Source: Costus lasius (taxonomy: Eukaryota; Streptophyta; Magnoliopsida; Zingiberales; Costaceae). From it: a DNA stretch of 64,000 nucleotides. This document shows, one piece after another, positions 40,926 through 53,154 of the stretch; positions within the stretch are counted from its first letter, which is position 1, and every line of letters begins with the position of its first letter. The position numbers and the translations under genes are program-made. The notes below the pieces were generated by a model. That model worked only from the letters and a program-made list of their open reading frames with translations. It did not search any database and was not told the DNA's origin. The stretch is taken from positions 122,810,493 through 122,874,492 of the forward strand of contig CM050448.1 of assembly GCA_027563935.2 (NCBI GenBank). Direction: 5' to 3'.

Positions 40926-43900
40926 CTGAAAAATTAATCACTGCTATACAATTACTGTCCAAGTAAAGAACCATCAATCTGTTATAATCTAATCTAAAGA
41001 ATGACGCCATGGAACATAAAAAAGTATTAGCAAAGCATAGTTGTCTTATCGTAGAACTGCCCATTGCAACCAACACATTTCAAGCAAGATGGAGAAACAT
41101 CCATGAGGAAATCATTATCCTGCTCCAAAAACAGGATTTCTTCATCAACTTTTTTAGTTACGAGGATACAATAAAATGAATCTCAAACACATTGTTCTAC
41201 CAAATACCATTAGGGCAATTAAGAATCAGCCATGGGATAATGATATATAAGCTCAAGTCGAACACGGAAGCAACAATCACTATAAATCAAATACTACATA
41301 ACTAACCATTATTTAGCAACTACTATATTGCACTCCAGATAACAAGCAAGTCCTTGTCGAAAACTTCCTGTCTAAAGTTGAATAAACTTTGTCTTCATGA
41401 ATAATCGATTGTTCCTAATATTCTGGTGGATGTAATCCTCCTTACTAAAACTCTATTTGATAAGGAAATGGAGGGTAGCATAAGATGATTATGTTCAGGC
41501 CATTGGAGAAATCTCAAATAAATAAATAAATAAACTAAAATTGATTAAATTTAGCAAACTTCCTAATATAATAAGTTCTTTAAAAAACTATACCAAAATT
41601 TGCATGATTTTATTGTGTAAACAACACGTTGACTTGTACTGTTGCTGTGTTGCTCAACACATCTAAACCCCTATTTCGAACATAAAATACTATTAAAATG
41701 TAAAGTAAACCAATACTAATTATACAAGACCCAGGAGAAGTGTCGGTCATCATACTAGCACTACTACATTGTATATTGTCAGTTTGCATAGACCATTGTC
41801 TTACATGCGTATGACTATTGTAATAACCTATATTTCTAGTCAGATTACTATATTTCACAATCCCATGACAATTTACAATGGTAAAATAATTGCATGACTC
41901 TACAAATACAGCATCTTAGTGAAGCAGTCAGCTGGGTTGAAAATTCAAGATATAATATCATGCACAATGTCCGAGAGAGATGCATTTAGTTCACTGAGTA
42001 AACATCTTTTGATCATTCAAGCTGAAGAATGACGCTTTCATTCTTAGCAACCCCCAATAGCTTAAACTGATGTGACAACCCGGACAGTCAATGATATGTG
42101 TCCATTTTCAACTGTTAATTTAGTATGCCCTTTCTTCAATGCAACCTTATGCTTGCCGATGACATTCATTATCCCACTATTTTCTTTTCTTGGCACGTTT
42201 TGGTCAATCAGTTGCAATCAAACAGACTTCAGTGGAACCGTTTGCTTGTCCATGACATTCATTATTCTTTTTTTTTCCTTAGGATGTTTTGGTAAATCAG
42301 TTGCAATCAAACAGACCAACTTCTTAACTTGTTCCTTATATTTTTTTTGTTAAGATTATTTTCCTTTATTTTACAATAAACTCATCAGTCGCTTAACATT
42401 AATTATAGTGCCAAAATCTTCTATAAGTCATTTGCTTTAGAAATGACCACCTAGACCAATTGCACAAGTGCTCTCAGATAATTGAAGGGTACACTAAGGG
42501 CCTATTTGGCCCCGCTTTACAAGCTGATTGTAAACGGTTTTTAAATATAAAGTAGACAAAAAACTATTTGGTAATAAAAAGCAAAAGCAGAAAAAATAGT
42601 AAAAAAGTAAAATTTGAAAAAGCTACAATTTAATGCTTTTCTAGCTTCTCATTTTTCAAAAAAAGTAATTCTCATGATTTCATTTAAAATTTTAAGTATT
42701 ATTATTTTAAATAATTTAAAATTTTAATACTAAAGAAAAATAAAATATATTATTATTTTAAATTTTTATAAATTTTGACAATAAAACACAGTACAACACA
42801 ACACAGTTTAGCACAATTATAAAAGCTATTAACAGCGGGGCCAAACAGACCCTAAGGCAATTGTTTAATTTGGATATTTAATGAATAATAAAGCAAGTTC
42901 CATCTAATTCAAGATATAATAGACTGTGTATATATGTATCTTGCCCTCAGTTTAAAAAATAAATATCGTTTTCTTTTCCAACAAGAAAAAGAACTCTTTA
43001 GGATTCGTCTAACTACTCAATTATCAACACAAGACTGGTATTTCCTCTTCTCCACTTCCTTTAGTTCTCCTAACCATCATTTTCTGTCTTTTAGTGTTTT
43101 CAGATCATCAGAAATGAGGTCACAACAGCTAAGGAAATCTGAATCTATCTTTTACTAGTTTAGTCATGCTCAGTATGATGTGTGGAAACGGATTTAACTA
43201 GTTTATTCTATGATGCTTCTGAATAGCTACCTAAATGACTGCAAGTATATTGATGAAGAATAGTTTGCTAATCACCAATCTGTCGCCCTCGACGGTTACA
43301 CGCACCCTTACATACCCAAAGGATTTACACTAAATATTTTGAATTCTGATTTCTATGTTTGGGCAGTTTTGATGACACACGCTTCATATCAAACTTACAA
43401 TGCAGAAAAGAATGCTTTACAATTTTACTTGCAAAATCATCGCACTTGGGTCACTGAGCATGCAAAGTTTTTCAATTACAATAATTTACAGACTAAACCA
43501 ATCAGAGAACAATTTAACATCCATTTCTTCTGATATTCAATAAATATGTCCCCAGTTATTTCTATTTCTCAAGATACAAGCATTCAACAAATACCAGTTT
43601 CAACATAGAACTTAGCTCCACAGAATTTGATCAGATACATGCCAAAGGTAGGAGATACACCCAAAAAACATGATAAGATAAAGCATTTGAAGGCCCATAA
43701 AATAATACGTCAAGCAAATGACTGGTTCAAAGATTAAATTCACTATCCGGTACTGCTGGACCAAAACTATCTAGTGCTCTGCCAATCACGTTATTTATGT
43801 TGATTAATAACTATTATATTTTATTATATTTTAATAAATTGATTATTACATATGAGAATACCATAAAATTAAACTAAAACTAAAACATACTTAAATGCTA

Positions 43901-44857
43901 GTCACAAAATAGGGAGTAATAGGTCTTGTGTAGTTGACAGGGCTGACCGCATTATAATTTTATAAATTGATCATTACACACATGTGAGCCTAATATTAAT
44001 TATATAATTTTTCATCACTGTATAATATCTAGATAGCGATTTTTTTTCCCAATAACTTGTTTTCAAATAATTTTATAATTTATTATATAGATAATACAAT
44101 TTTACTAATAAATTGGATTTGTAAACAATGCAAACTACAAATAGATAATAGAATAAGCTGTAAACTAAAACTTCTATTCATTTTGATAGTTATTTTAAGA
44201 AGTTTTTATAATTTCCCTCTCATTATAACATGTATATATATAAGATATTGTGTTTAAGTGCATACTGTACCGACAACATAATTCTGTATTCAATGCAAAT
44301 GGCGGTTATTGATTGATCACAGGTGGTCTTACTATAGTAATCTTCCTGGCATAGGTTCTAACATTAACAATGGTAATCTTGGTTTCACATCAACTTCGCC
44401 TCTGCAACATTGTGAAATTTATGTAGTCCTTTGCTTAGATTAAATGTTGCTGATAAGCTAAAACTTCTTTGCTAGTGCATTGGTCTTCATTGGACCTATA
44501 CTTTTTGTCCATGCCGCCAAACATGGACTTAAACCAAATTTTTTGGAATGGTTTACAAAAGCCAAATACCATTCACCAAGAAACTCATGTTGGTAGCAAC
44601 CAAAAACTGTATAAGGAATTAAGGTAGCCTAAAGACTCAAATTCCTAAAATCTAACTGGATAATATATTTTAATTTCCATCTTGAGAAAGTCAACAAGTC
44701 CATTACCCTTTTAAGGATCTCATATCCATTAAATGGTAGTTAATTAAAGCAGCCATCCATAAGGACTCAACAAAAGCTTTCAAGAAATTGAATAGTATAG
44801 CCATGTTCATGCCGATCAAAATATGAGAATACAAGAAAAGGTTTCATCAAAAGTTTG
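40926..44857. other. Upstream region or 5'UTR intron of SKIP30
   Basis: AT-rich, no gene recognised. Contains the Harbinger-type MITE at 42498-42852. Two related phrases with GACATTCATTAT and TTGCAATCAAACAGAC(C/T) at about 42160-42230 and 42250-42320 are a small direct repeat of about 90 bp. Confidence 0.5.
42498..42852. mobile_element. Tourist/PIF-Harbinger-like MITE, 355 bp
   Basis: Terminal inverted repeats GGGCCTATTTGGCCCCGCT at the left and its imperfect complement (AGCGGGGCCAAACAGACCC) at the right, flanked by TAA at 42495-42497 and TAA at 42853-42855, the 3-bp target duplication of this superfamily. No coding capacity. Confidence 0.85.
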
Positions 44858-44862
44858 AAAAC

Positions 44863-45557
44863 TGATAGAGATAAGGTGTTAACTACTAGGGGTGAGCAAA
44901 CAGTAAATACCAATTTATCATTTACCGATTTACCGATTACCGATTTTACCAAAAAAAATTTTCATTACCATTACCATTACCGATTACAAAATTACCAATC
45001 GATAATTTACCAGTAAAATCGGTAAATTATCGATTTTGCTATTGTTATATATTTTTGTAATAAAAATAATATTTATTAATAATATTATAAATTGATTAAT
45101 ATTTATCAAGATATTATTTTATTCAATAAATTATTTTTCTAAAAGAACTGATGCTTAGTTTTTCAAAATAATAAAAAAAATTATTAAGATATTAACTTCT
45201 CAGCTCAAAATAATTAAAAAATTTATTTTGAATACATATTTGGTAAATTAGTAAATTTACCGAACCAAAATTGTTTATCGTACCATTTACTGAATACCGA
45301 ATAACATAAATTTTATTACCGTTACCTTACCGATTACTGATTTTACCTTTACCTTCAATAAAATAGGTAAAATTCGGTAATTACCTATTAATGCTCACCC
45401 CTATTAACTACCTCAGTCGGATCCCCGGCAAGAAGAGACGACACGAGAGCATCCACAAAACTAAGAAGAAAAACATGCATGCCCTAATTCCTCCCCATCT
45501 CGGCCTTACATTCGGTTCCCTCACTGAATTGGAGAGCGTGAGTCTGGTTAAGTAACA
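44863..45557 (-). repeat. 3' LTR of the Reina-like element, split by a MITE
   Basis: 170 bp of LTR plus a 517-bp MITE and its 8-bp duplication. It lacks about 52 bp present in the other LTR (about 52172-52224), apparently a deletion between AAT(T)-containing repeats. Shared core: CCCTAATTCCTCCCCATCTC. Confidence 0.85.
44887..45403. mobile_element. hAT-type MITE, 517 bp, rich in TTACCGAT
   Basis: Perfect 12-bp terminal inverted repeats TAGGGGTGAGCA, flanked by a perfect 8-bp duplication TTAACTAC (44879-44886 and 45404-45411). The partner LTR at about 52055-52065 shows the unoccupied site GTTAACGACC, so the insertion postdates the LTR element. Interior consists of TACCGATT/AATCGGTA repeats; no coding. 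Confidence 0.93.
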
Positions 45558-45706
45558 AGACCTCCCTCCCAATGAGCATCCATGGAGACAAAGGCTGTGA
45601 ATATGCTCCGAAAATTGATCTCATATTGTTGTTACATCCTTCCATGTGACTTTATCTCTTTGAAGTCCAATGAATGAGTCATTGTTCGTCGCTGCGCGTG
45701 ATGCTT

Positions 45707-46657
45707 CTAGTAGCCTAGACAAATTCTGGTTTGCATTGTGTGGACAGCTCTATCCAATTCTGAAGGTAACTCGGGCTCCGCTACATGGTTACCTACAACT
45801 TTCTTCAATTGAGATGCATGGAAAACAAGGTGGATATGAGTAGAAGGTGGAAAATCTAGGTAATAGGCCTCTGTGCCTATATGTTGAGAAATGCAGAAGG
45901 GTCCATATTCGTAGGCTGCCAGTTTTTTATTAACCCTTCGAGCTACAGAATGTTGGCGATGTGGCCTGAGCTTAACAAACACTAGATCCCCTACAAAAAA
46001 ACTTACATCTTTCCACTGAGCATTGGTATACTTAGCCATACGTTGTTGTGCTCTTCCCAAATTATATTTAAGTTAATGTAGCATTTCATCCCTATCTAAC
46101 AAGTCTCGTTCCACTGCATCCAAGGTTGACTCACCCAAAACATACCGGTGCAAGGTGGGTGGTTGGCGCTCATATATCACCTCAAAAAGGGTTTTAACTA
46201 CAGCCGATTGAAAGCTAATATTATATCAATACTATTCCGCCCAATGTAACTACGTTGCCTATTCTTTAGGTTGTTCGGAGGCAAAACATCGAAGGTATGT
46301 CTCAAGACACCTATTCAACATTTCAGTCTGCCCATCTGTTTCATTGTGATAAGATGAACTCATCCTGAGCAACGTGCCCTGGAATAAAAAAAAGCCCTGT
46401 CCAGAATCCACTGATAAAGATAGGATCTCAGTCACTCACAATCGATCTTAGAACTCCCTATAATTGCACCATTTGACAAATATTTCAGCCACGGATCTGG
46501 TCAGGAATGAGTGCTTAAGTGCACAGAAGTATCCATACTTAGACAGCCAATCCACCACCACCAAGATCGCATCAACACCCTTAGATTGAGGAAGTCCTAT
46601 AATAAAGTCCATGGCTATGTCTTCCCATATCATACTAGGAATTGGAAGAGGTTGCAA
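45707..46657 (-). pseudogene. Integrase core start and C-terminal region (Reina-like)
   Basis: 46657-46448 begins the catalytic core ([19 protein letters not shown] with the first catalytic Asp, [14 protein letters not shown]). 46060-45707 is the C-terminal module (FVGDLVFVKLRPHRQHS, KKLAAYEYGPF). The section between them is frameshifted. No chromodomain is seen after it. Confidence 0.85.
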
Positions 46658-47261
46658 TAACCCGGCTAGTGACGTGGTCTAATACTTCTGCCTTTGGCAA
46701 ATTAAATACTCTGCCACCCAGTGATATACATCATTCTTCATACCGATCCAGTAGATGTTATCAGCCATCTGTCAATATGTATGGGTTTGATAACATTTCT
46801 GGAGTAGAGTTGTAACCCAATTGAATGATGCTGGAATTACCATTCGCCCCAGGCACCCTTTTGCATCTCGAATGAGGAAGGTTTAGTCGGATGTCGCACT
46901 AAACCCTCTATGATTTTTTTTAACTGGAGGATCCTTCTCTACCTCCTCCTGAATTTCCTGTGTCTAACCTGGAATTCTATATGCTTAAGTATTCGAGATA
47001 GTGCATCAACTGCTCCATTATCATGCCTAGGTTTATACCGCACCTCCATGTCATATCCTAGAAGCTTAGCGAGCCAATTTTGTTAATCTGGGTTGTGATT
47101 TGTTAAAATATGTGTCAAGGCCTTTTGATCGGTATGCATTTTGAATATATGACCAAGCATGTAAGGTCTCCAATGTTGGACGACCAATGCTAAAACCATT
47201 AACTCTTTTTCATTCATAAATTTAGCTAAATTCCCTTCAGAGAGTGCTTTGTTGAAATAAA

Positions 47262-48367
47262 CTAGTGGTTTCCCTTATTGTATGAGTACCAATAACCCTT
47301 CCCCAAGCATACAGTGAACTTTTGGGTAAAATCTAGTAATCTCAAAATCGGAGCTATGGACATTTTCTCCTTTAAATGATCAAAAGCTCTTTGTGCTGTG
47401 AGACCCCAAACAAAACCCTCTTTCTTGAGGAGATTGGTAAGAGGTTGAGCTATCTTAAAATCTCTGTAGTAGCTTTTGAGGCCTAAAGATCCCCTCATTT
47501 CTTTGATCGTTCTAGGTATGGGCCACAGGCAAACATTACTAACCTTTTTTGGATTCATGGTCACCCCTCCCACCAAGGTATTCAACATGTCTTTATCTAA
47601 AGCTGCATTTCACACTATTAGCCACAAATGCACTATTAGCCGCTAATGTGTTGTTATGTATAACCTCTAAGGCTTTGGCTCAAATGTTGTACATGTTGCT
47701 CCCAAGGACTATAAATTGATATGTCATCAAAAAAGACCAAAATAAATTTTTGTAGAAATAGTCAAAAAATTTCATTCATCATAGCTTGGAAAGTGGCGGG
47801 TTCATTCCTGAGACCAAATGGCATGATCCTAAATTCATAGTGCCCCGAGTGAGTTCGAAAAGCTGTTTTGTGCACATCTTCAACCTTCACTCTTATCTGG
47901 TGGTACTCTGTGCGCAAATCTATTTTCGAAAAATATTTTGCACCATGGAATTCATCAATTAATTCCTCAATAACAGGAATTGGGTATTTATTTGGAACCA
48001 TAATATTGTTGAGGGCTCTGTAGTCAATGAAGAATCTCCCGCTACTATCTTTCTTTCTCACTAAGATGATCAGGTTAGAGTAGGGGCTAGATCTAGGCTG
48101 AATAACACCAGCAATCAACATGTGTTGTACTTATTGCTCCATCTCATCATTTTGATGATAGGCGTAACGGTAGAGTCGCACATGTATCGGTTCTTCGCCC
48201 GGTTGAGTGACAATAATATGGTTAAACTCTCTTTCCAATGGAAAATTATTGGCATCGGAGAAGACTTGTGCAAAGGATTTCAACACCAATTGTAATTGTT
48301 GAGATTGACTCATAGATAGTCGAGCTTGCTGAGCTGTCTCTGATGGTGGAATTTCAAGTGCCCACAC
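47262..48367 (-). pseudogene. Reverse transcriptase-RNase H (Reina-like)
   Basis: 48367-48131 is the protease-RT linker. 48121-47762 holds RT from [11 protein letters not shown] to [17 protein letters not shown]. After a stop the catalytic FFDDISIYS is still readable just left of 47762. 47588-47262 carries the region after RT into RNase H (ITKEMRGSLGLKSYYRDF and AQRAFDHLKEKMSIAPIL). Multiple stops make it inactive. Confidence 0.85.
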
Positions 48368-48699
48368 AGTACTCTAAAATTTTGTGTCTGATGTGCTACC
48401 AAGACTTTTAATTGATATTGGCGAGCGTATCAATGTAGGATCCCCATGGATTCTTACCTCTTTCTCTTCATGCTAAAATTTTATATATATCCGGCCCCAA
48501 TCCACCCTAGTCTCACCCAATATTTTTGGGCCACGTCATACCTAGCACCATGTCCACTCCCCCCCCTAGTCCGAAAATATATCCTTGCAGCATTGTACTA
48601 TATTCGCCCAATGTCACTGACAATTGTTCACACCTTCCCTCGTCGTGACCCGTCCACCATCCCCCAAACTAACTTGTATGTCGGAGTAGGAGTGATTTG

Positions 48700-48800
48700 T
48701 CAACTCTGTTCCCTGACAAGCCATTCTGAAACAAAATTGTGACTTGCTCTACTGTCAAGAAGTATAATGGTCGACATGCCATTAATAACCCCCTTCAATT
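48700..48800 (-). pseudogene. Retropepsin fragment with altered active site
   Basis: On the minus strand the frame reads KLKGVINGMSTIILLDSRAS and then HNFVS. The catalytic triplet normally D(S/T)G is DSR, a GGA-to-AGA change that should kill the protease. Confidence 0.75.
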
Positions 48801-49126
48801 TCATGGTGCAACTTCCGAGGACTTAAAAAACCGCCAGCCGAATATAGGGATAATTTCATATTTTTGCATGTAGGTTTCCACAGTTCACCACCTAACTTAG
48901 TTTCGTAGTCTATGTCGTCGCTTGTTTCTTCTTCAATTCCCTCTGCAGGGTCATCATCCTCAGCTAGTAACATGATACAAAGACTCTTATTCCCACATTA
49001 ATGTATGGGGTTGTATGACTGATCATACTGAAAACATAATTCTTTCTCTCTTTTAGAAATATAGTTTTGGTAAGTCATAACGTGTCCTTTTTGTCGATCC
49101 CCAATAAATAGACTGCCTGATGACAA

Positions 49127-49529
49127 TCAAATGGTACTTCCCTCTCTGGTTACAGTGCAATGAGTACTACTACCTTTAGCTCCACTTGGTGGTAAGGATT
49201 GGTTATTGCCGCTCACTTTTGATGTAGTCCCAAATACCGCTGGCTGTGATGATGAACTACTATTAGATGAAAAATTGCTACTTCCTGAAAGAAACCTGCT
49301 TGAATTTCCCCCAACATAATGTTGCCCCCTTTTGATCGCTTCCTCTTGCCACCTCAATGATGCAAGCTAAGGTCATAACTCGGAGAACATTGGCGGGAAA
49401 AATTGATTGTACCCTTTTGCTAATCTCAGACTTCAAGCCTTCTAGAAAGAAACCCACATACCGTAGTTCCGGTAAATCTAAAATCTGGGAGACGATCTCT
49501 TTAAAGGCTGTGATATATTGAGTCACCGT
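49127..49529 (-). pseudogene. gag C-terminal part (Reina-like), interrupted by hAT
   Basis: 49526-49278 reads QYITAFKEIVSQILDLPE and FFLEGLKSEISKRVQ, typical of the gag helix region. The frame runs into the hAT element at 49530 and resumes beyond it. 49357-49127 is a Ser/Asn-rich continuation. No zinc knuckle was seen. Confidence 0.8.
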
Positions 49530-50094
49530 TAGGGCTGTCCATAATTCGGTTTAAACCGAATAACCGAACTGAACAGAACCGATAAAATCAATTTGGTTCG
49601 ATTTTAAAACCTAATCGGTTCGGTTTGGTTCGGTACTAAGAAGATTAAATTTCCTTCGGTTCGGTTTCGAGTTGAAAAAAAATTTATCCTTTTAAATCGA
49701 ACCAAACCGAATTTGCTAAAATTTTTGTATTCGATGGGAAATTTCCAAATCGGAGGCAAAAAAATCCCAATTGGCCAATTCGAGTAATTGATTTGACTAT
49801 TTCCAATCCCCATAATCAAGATTTAAGATTTTCCTTTACCTTACTTTTCAGCCTCTCGACTCTCGTGACCTTGTTTTTGACTCTCAAGTCTCGATGGCTC
49901 GCTTGACCAAAACGGCATCGGCGAAAGCAAAACCCTAAAGCTACCCTCCTCCTCCCAACCTCCCCTCCCCATCGAGTGCCATTGCCGACAGCCTCCTCCC
50001 CTCCGATTCGTCCTGGTCAACCTCTCCCGTATCATCTCCAGGTCCCAAATCGCAATCTCCGCCAGCTGCTCCATGGCAAGCCAGCCTCTCTGGG

Positions 50095-50248
50095 TCGGCA
50101 TCGGTCGCTGTGCTCGAAACCCATGTCTGCGCGGCCACCAGCCTCTTGACCTGGACGTGCTTGGACGTCACCTTCTTCCCCAAGCCGTTCGTCATCGAAG
50201 CTATATAGGGCATGATGACCGGCCTCGACTCCATCACTCCCGATGCAG
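50095..50248 (+). pseudogene. Captured ammonium transporter (AMT2-type) exon fragment
   Basis: The plus-strand frame reads [37 protein letters not shown], stop, GMMTGLDSITPDAG. This follows the plant AMT/Rh transporter segment with a LNTH(V)CAA helix, the LD(V/I)xFF-KPS turn and GAxQGMxTGL-ITP. It has one in-frame TAG (where the family has Gln) and ends at a donor-like GCAG|GTACC, suggesting that an exon-intron border was copied from genomic DNA. The GC-rich 49860-50094 beside it may be part of the same capture but I do not recognise it. Confidence 0.72.
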
Positions 50249-50388
50249 GTACCTATTCTTCGATCTATTTTAAAACATATTTTCGCATTAATTAAATTCT
50301 ACCTCCATGCAAATTGATGTTATAATTTCAAATCTATATGCATTTGGTAAGATATGATATATGGCAAGTTAAAATTCACAAGTCATCA

Positions 50389-50556
50389 GTGCACAATGTC
50401 ATAATTAATACTGTGTCAGAACATTTAATTTTAGAAGTACCATCATATCAACTCATTTTTTTTATTTCTTTTTTATCGCCATCACGCACAATGTCATAAT
50501 TAATACTATGTCAGAACATTTAATTTCAGAAGTACCATCATATCTAACACATTTTT
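50389..50556. repeat. Tandem duplication, about 96-bp period, inside the hAT element
   Basis: GCACAATGTCATAATTAATA followed by CTGTGTCAGAACATTTAATT and AGAAGTACCATCATATC appears at 50391 and again at about 50487 with only a few changes. It lies in the right half of the hAT element. Confidence 0.8.
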
Positions 50557-51033
50557 TTTATTTTTACTTGCTATCATTGAAAATTGCCACTGCTGTGCCA
50601 CTTTTTCTATTCTCTCATAACTTCTGGCTGCGCCAACCAATGTGAATGGCGGAATGGCGGTCAAATCTCTGCCAACTCAGCCATCAATATATTTAAATTA
50701 GCCATTTTCTGTTTTAATCAGTTTGAACCAAACCAAACCCGATATTTTCGGTTCAGTTCATATCGGTTTTTAACTATTCGGTTCGGTTCATATCGGTTTT
50801 TAACTATTCGGTTCGGTTTTCGGTTTATAAATATTAGAAGAAAAATTCGGTTAGGGTCCAATTGGTTTGGTTCGGTTCGGGTTGAACCGATTGGACAGGC
50901 CTATTCACCGTCATATTACCTTGCTCTAACACCGCCAGTCACTCATAACCAATAGTAGATGGATAATCACTATACCTACTAATTCTTCCTTCAACCTGTT
51001 ACAAGTAAGAATGAAAATTCGCCATCTCAACCA

Positions 51034-51786
51034 TTGAAATCAATGTCATATCAGTCCTTCCATACTAACAAATATCATGAGCAATATAATCCTATTCAGT
51101 ACCCTGAATGTCAATATTATTCAGCCCGCGCGATCCATCCCGCCAGATCAATACCGTCAAAATTGAGTAGTTCAACCCTCCTATGTATAATGTGTCGTTC
51201 CTCTCCCCCAAATATGTCATGTTCCAGGTCACCTCCACCACGATGTCCGCCACCTTGTCCCGGCTCGGCATAAGGCCCTAGTCCACGTGGTCCTAGCCTT
51301 GATTCCTGCAGTGACCAATGTTCCTCGCGCGCTTTAGGGGGGCTGATAGGGTTCGTTCCTCACGTCCAGCACTCCCAACGCATCGTGGCACAACCTTCCC
51401 GGCCTGTACCACTGGCAATAGAGCGCATAGCCAGAAACTCCGGTGGTCTCTCTTTAGTGAGTTCCACCAGTAAATTGCACATCTCGTCTAAGGCGCCAAA
51501 ATGACATTCCATCTCCGTGTGCCGCCAGCTAATCTCCAACAATTCCTCGCATTGTTGACGATGCTCCTCGGCCGCTTGCCGACGCTCCTCTAGCAAGCAT
51601 TTCTAGGCGGTGATCCTCACTACAGTTGCCACTATTTGATGTATCTCCCCCAAGGATTTTTCCAAAACTTCCGGTTGAGCTTTCACTTTGTGTCGTAGCG
51701 ATGGGAAAGATATTACAGCCAAGATGAGGAGCTCGAAGCAAGAAATTATCCATCACTCTAGAAGCAAGAAATTCTACATTCTCCAA
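51034..51786 (-). pseudogene. gag N-terminal region (Reina-like)
   Basis: 51596-51360 (HRQQCEELLEISWRHTEM, helical and charged) and 51786-51529 overlap in different frames and precede the gag core. They lie between the hAT insertion and the 5' LTR. No known enzyme motif; assigned to gag by position and coiled-coil character. Confidence 0.5.
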
Positions 51787-52039
51787 GATGAATCACACAA
51801 GAACTCATCGTCGTGTGTCACCAAAAAAACGTGGCCGCTGCATGTCGCTGAGAGCAAAGTCATCTCGGGTCATCGAAAATAGTGCTGCTGCCATGATTTG
51901 CAGCCATTGATGCCTAATGAAAGTTGACGAAAACAAGTTGCCGAAAAAACGAAGCCGCCGCATGTCAGTGAGAACAAAGCTGCTGCCACAATTTGCAAAT
52001 GTCGCTAGTGAAGAATTCCTATCGGCATATCGAACCAAA

Positions 52040-52261
52040 TAATAGCGATAAAGTGTTAACGACCTCAGCCAGGTCCCCGACAAGAAAGACAACACATGAG
52101 CGTCCACAAAACCAAGAAGAAAAACATGCATGCCCTAATTCCTCCCCATCTCAACCTTACATTCAGTTCCGTCACTGAATCGATCTTTCCCAGAATTGAT
52201 CTAGTCCGGTCCAGAGAGAATAAATCCTCCAATTGGAAGGCATGAGTCCGGTTCGACAACA
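52040..52261 (-). repeat. 5' LTR of the Reina-like element
   Basis: 222 bp, uninterrupted. Reads TGTTGTCGAACCGG at its minus-strand start (52261) and ends near 52040, next to a degenerate TTTGGT primer site. It provides the empty site for the MITE found in the other LTR. By eye the two LTRs differ at roughly one base in ten, so the element is not recent. Confidence 0.85.
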
Positions 52262-52285
52262 AAAACCACTGTGTTGAAGAACTTG

Positions 52286-52497
52286 TAAGTTGTGATGATG
52301 ATAGTTTTCAACTGATTCCAGTCCAATTTCAGGTTTTCAATACCACACACAAACTTAGATTTATGATAACTTCATCTATTCTTATCAATTATAAGTTGTG
52401 ATGATGATAGTTTTCATCTGATTCCAGTCCAATTTCGGGTTTTCAATACCACACACAAACTTAGATTTATGATAATTTCATCTATACCTATCAATTA
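52286..52497. repeat. Tandem duplication, 106-bp period, next to the LTR
   Basis: Two head-to-tail copies, 52286-52391 and 52392-52497, starting TAAGTTGTGATGATGATAG and containing ATACCACACACAAACTTAG, differ at only a handful of positions. They start 20 bp outside the AAAAC duplication of the Reina-like element. Confidence 0.9.
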
Positions 52498-53154
52498 GTC
52501 GCAAGTTGCAAAAGATGACTTATTTATTCCAGTGCGCATGGAGATTATGAAATGATATAATACCTGTAACATGTACGAATATCTTATTAGCATCTTTTCC
52601 ACAGTTATCTTCTTTTATTCTTTCATAATGCAAAAACATTGTATTTGTTTATGGAATATCTACAGCATAATCCATGGCTTCTAAGCACAATTTGTTTAAC
52701 AACGGTGAGGGAAAACCTCCAATATGGATTAGTTCTAACTGCTACTACAACAACAAATCATCATATGTTTGTACAAAACGTGTTGGAGTTCAATCTTGTG
52801 TATTTGCACACTCACACATGAAGACGCAGATGATTTAAATTTTTAAAAGGTAAAACAATAAAAAAACTTAGAAGTAGATCACACAATGTATCTTCCACGA
52901 AGCATTTTGGATAGGTAGACTTAACAATGATATTTGAGGAGACATTTGTAGGTGGGGATTGCTCGACTGTGTGCTAACAGAAGATCAAAATGTGTTGGAA
53001 TTCAAACTTGTGTGCTGCGAGACTTAGGTAGAGAGATGCAAGAGTTCCATAGGATACGCAGCCAAGCAAGTCGTGTCCTTCAAAGTAACCGTATGTGCAT
53101 GTGTAAACCCAAGTCAACCAATGGTTGCATTAAACTAATGTCAAGACAAGAACT

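Larger units (their letters stand above)
49530..50903. mobile_element. hAT-like non-autonomous element, 1374 bp, carrying a gene fragment
   Basis: Ends TAGGGCTGTCCA and TGGACAGGCCTA (inverted, one mismatch), flanked by GTCACCGT (49522-49529) and TTCACCGT (50904-50911), an 8-bp hAT-type duplication with 7 of 8 matching. Subterminal arms are packed with AACCGAA/TTCGGTT repeats. The GC-rich centre (49860-50250) is foreign in composition and includes a recognisable ammonium-transporter piece. It interrupts the gag of the Reina-like element, so it is younger than that element. Confidence 0.85.
44863..52261 (-). mobile_element. Reina-like Ty3/gypsy retrotransposon with nested insertions
   Basis: Minus-strand element of about 7.4 kb, of which about 1.9 kb is later insertions. 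Short LTRs (about 222 bp) at 44863-45557 and 52040-52261, 5-bp target duplication AAAAC at 44858-44862 and 52262-52266. A polypurine tract (GGGAGGGAGGTCT on the minus strand) abuts the 3' LTR at 45558. A degenerate initiator-Met primer site (TTTGGT...) abuts the 5' LTR at 52039. The order gag, protease, RT, RNase H, integrase is present but full of stops. Short LTRs and integrase-tail motifs (KLAAYEYGPF, IHLVFHASQLKK) suggest the Reina clade (inference). Confidence 0.88.

Noticed and set aside
49841..50237. Minus-strand frames in the centre of the hAT element
   Set aside because: The recognisable protein match is on the plus strand (ammonium transporter); minus frames are its shadows.
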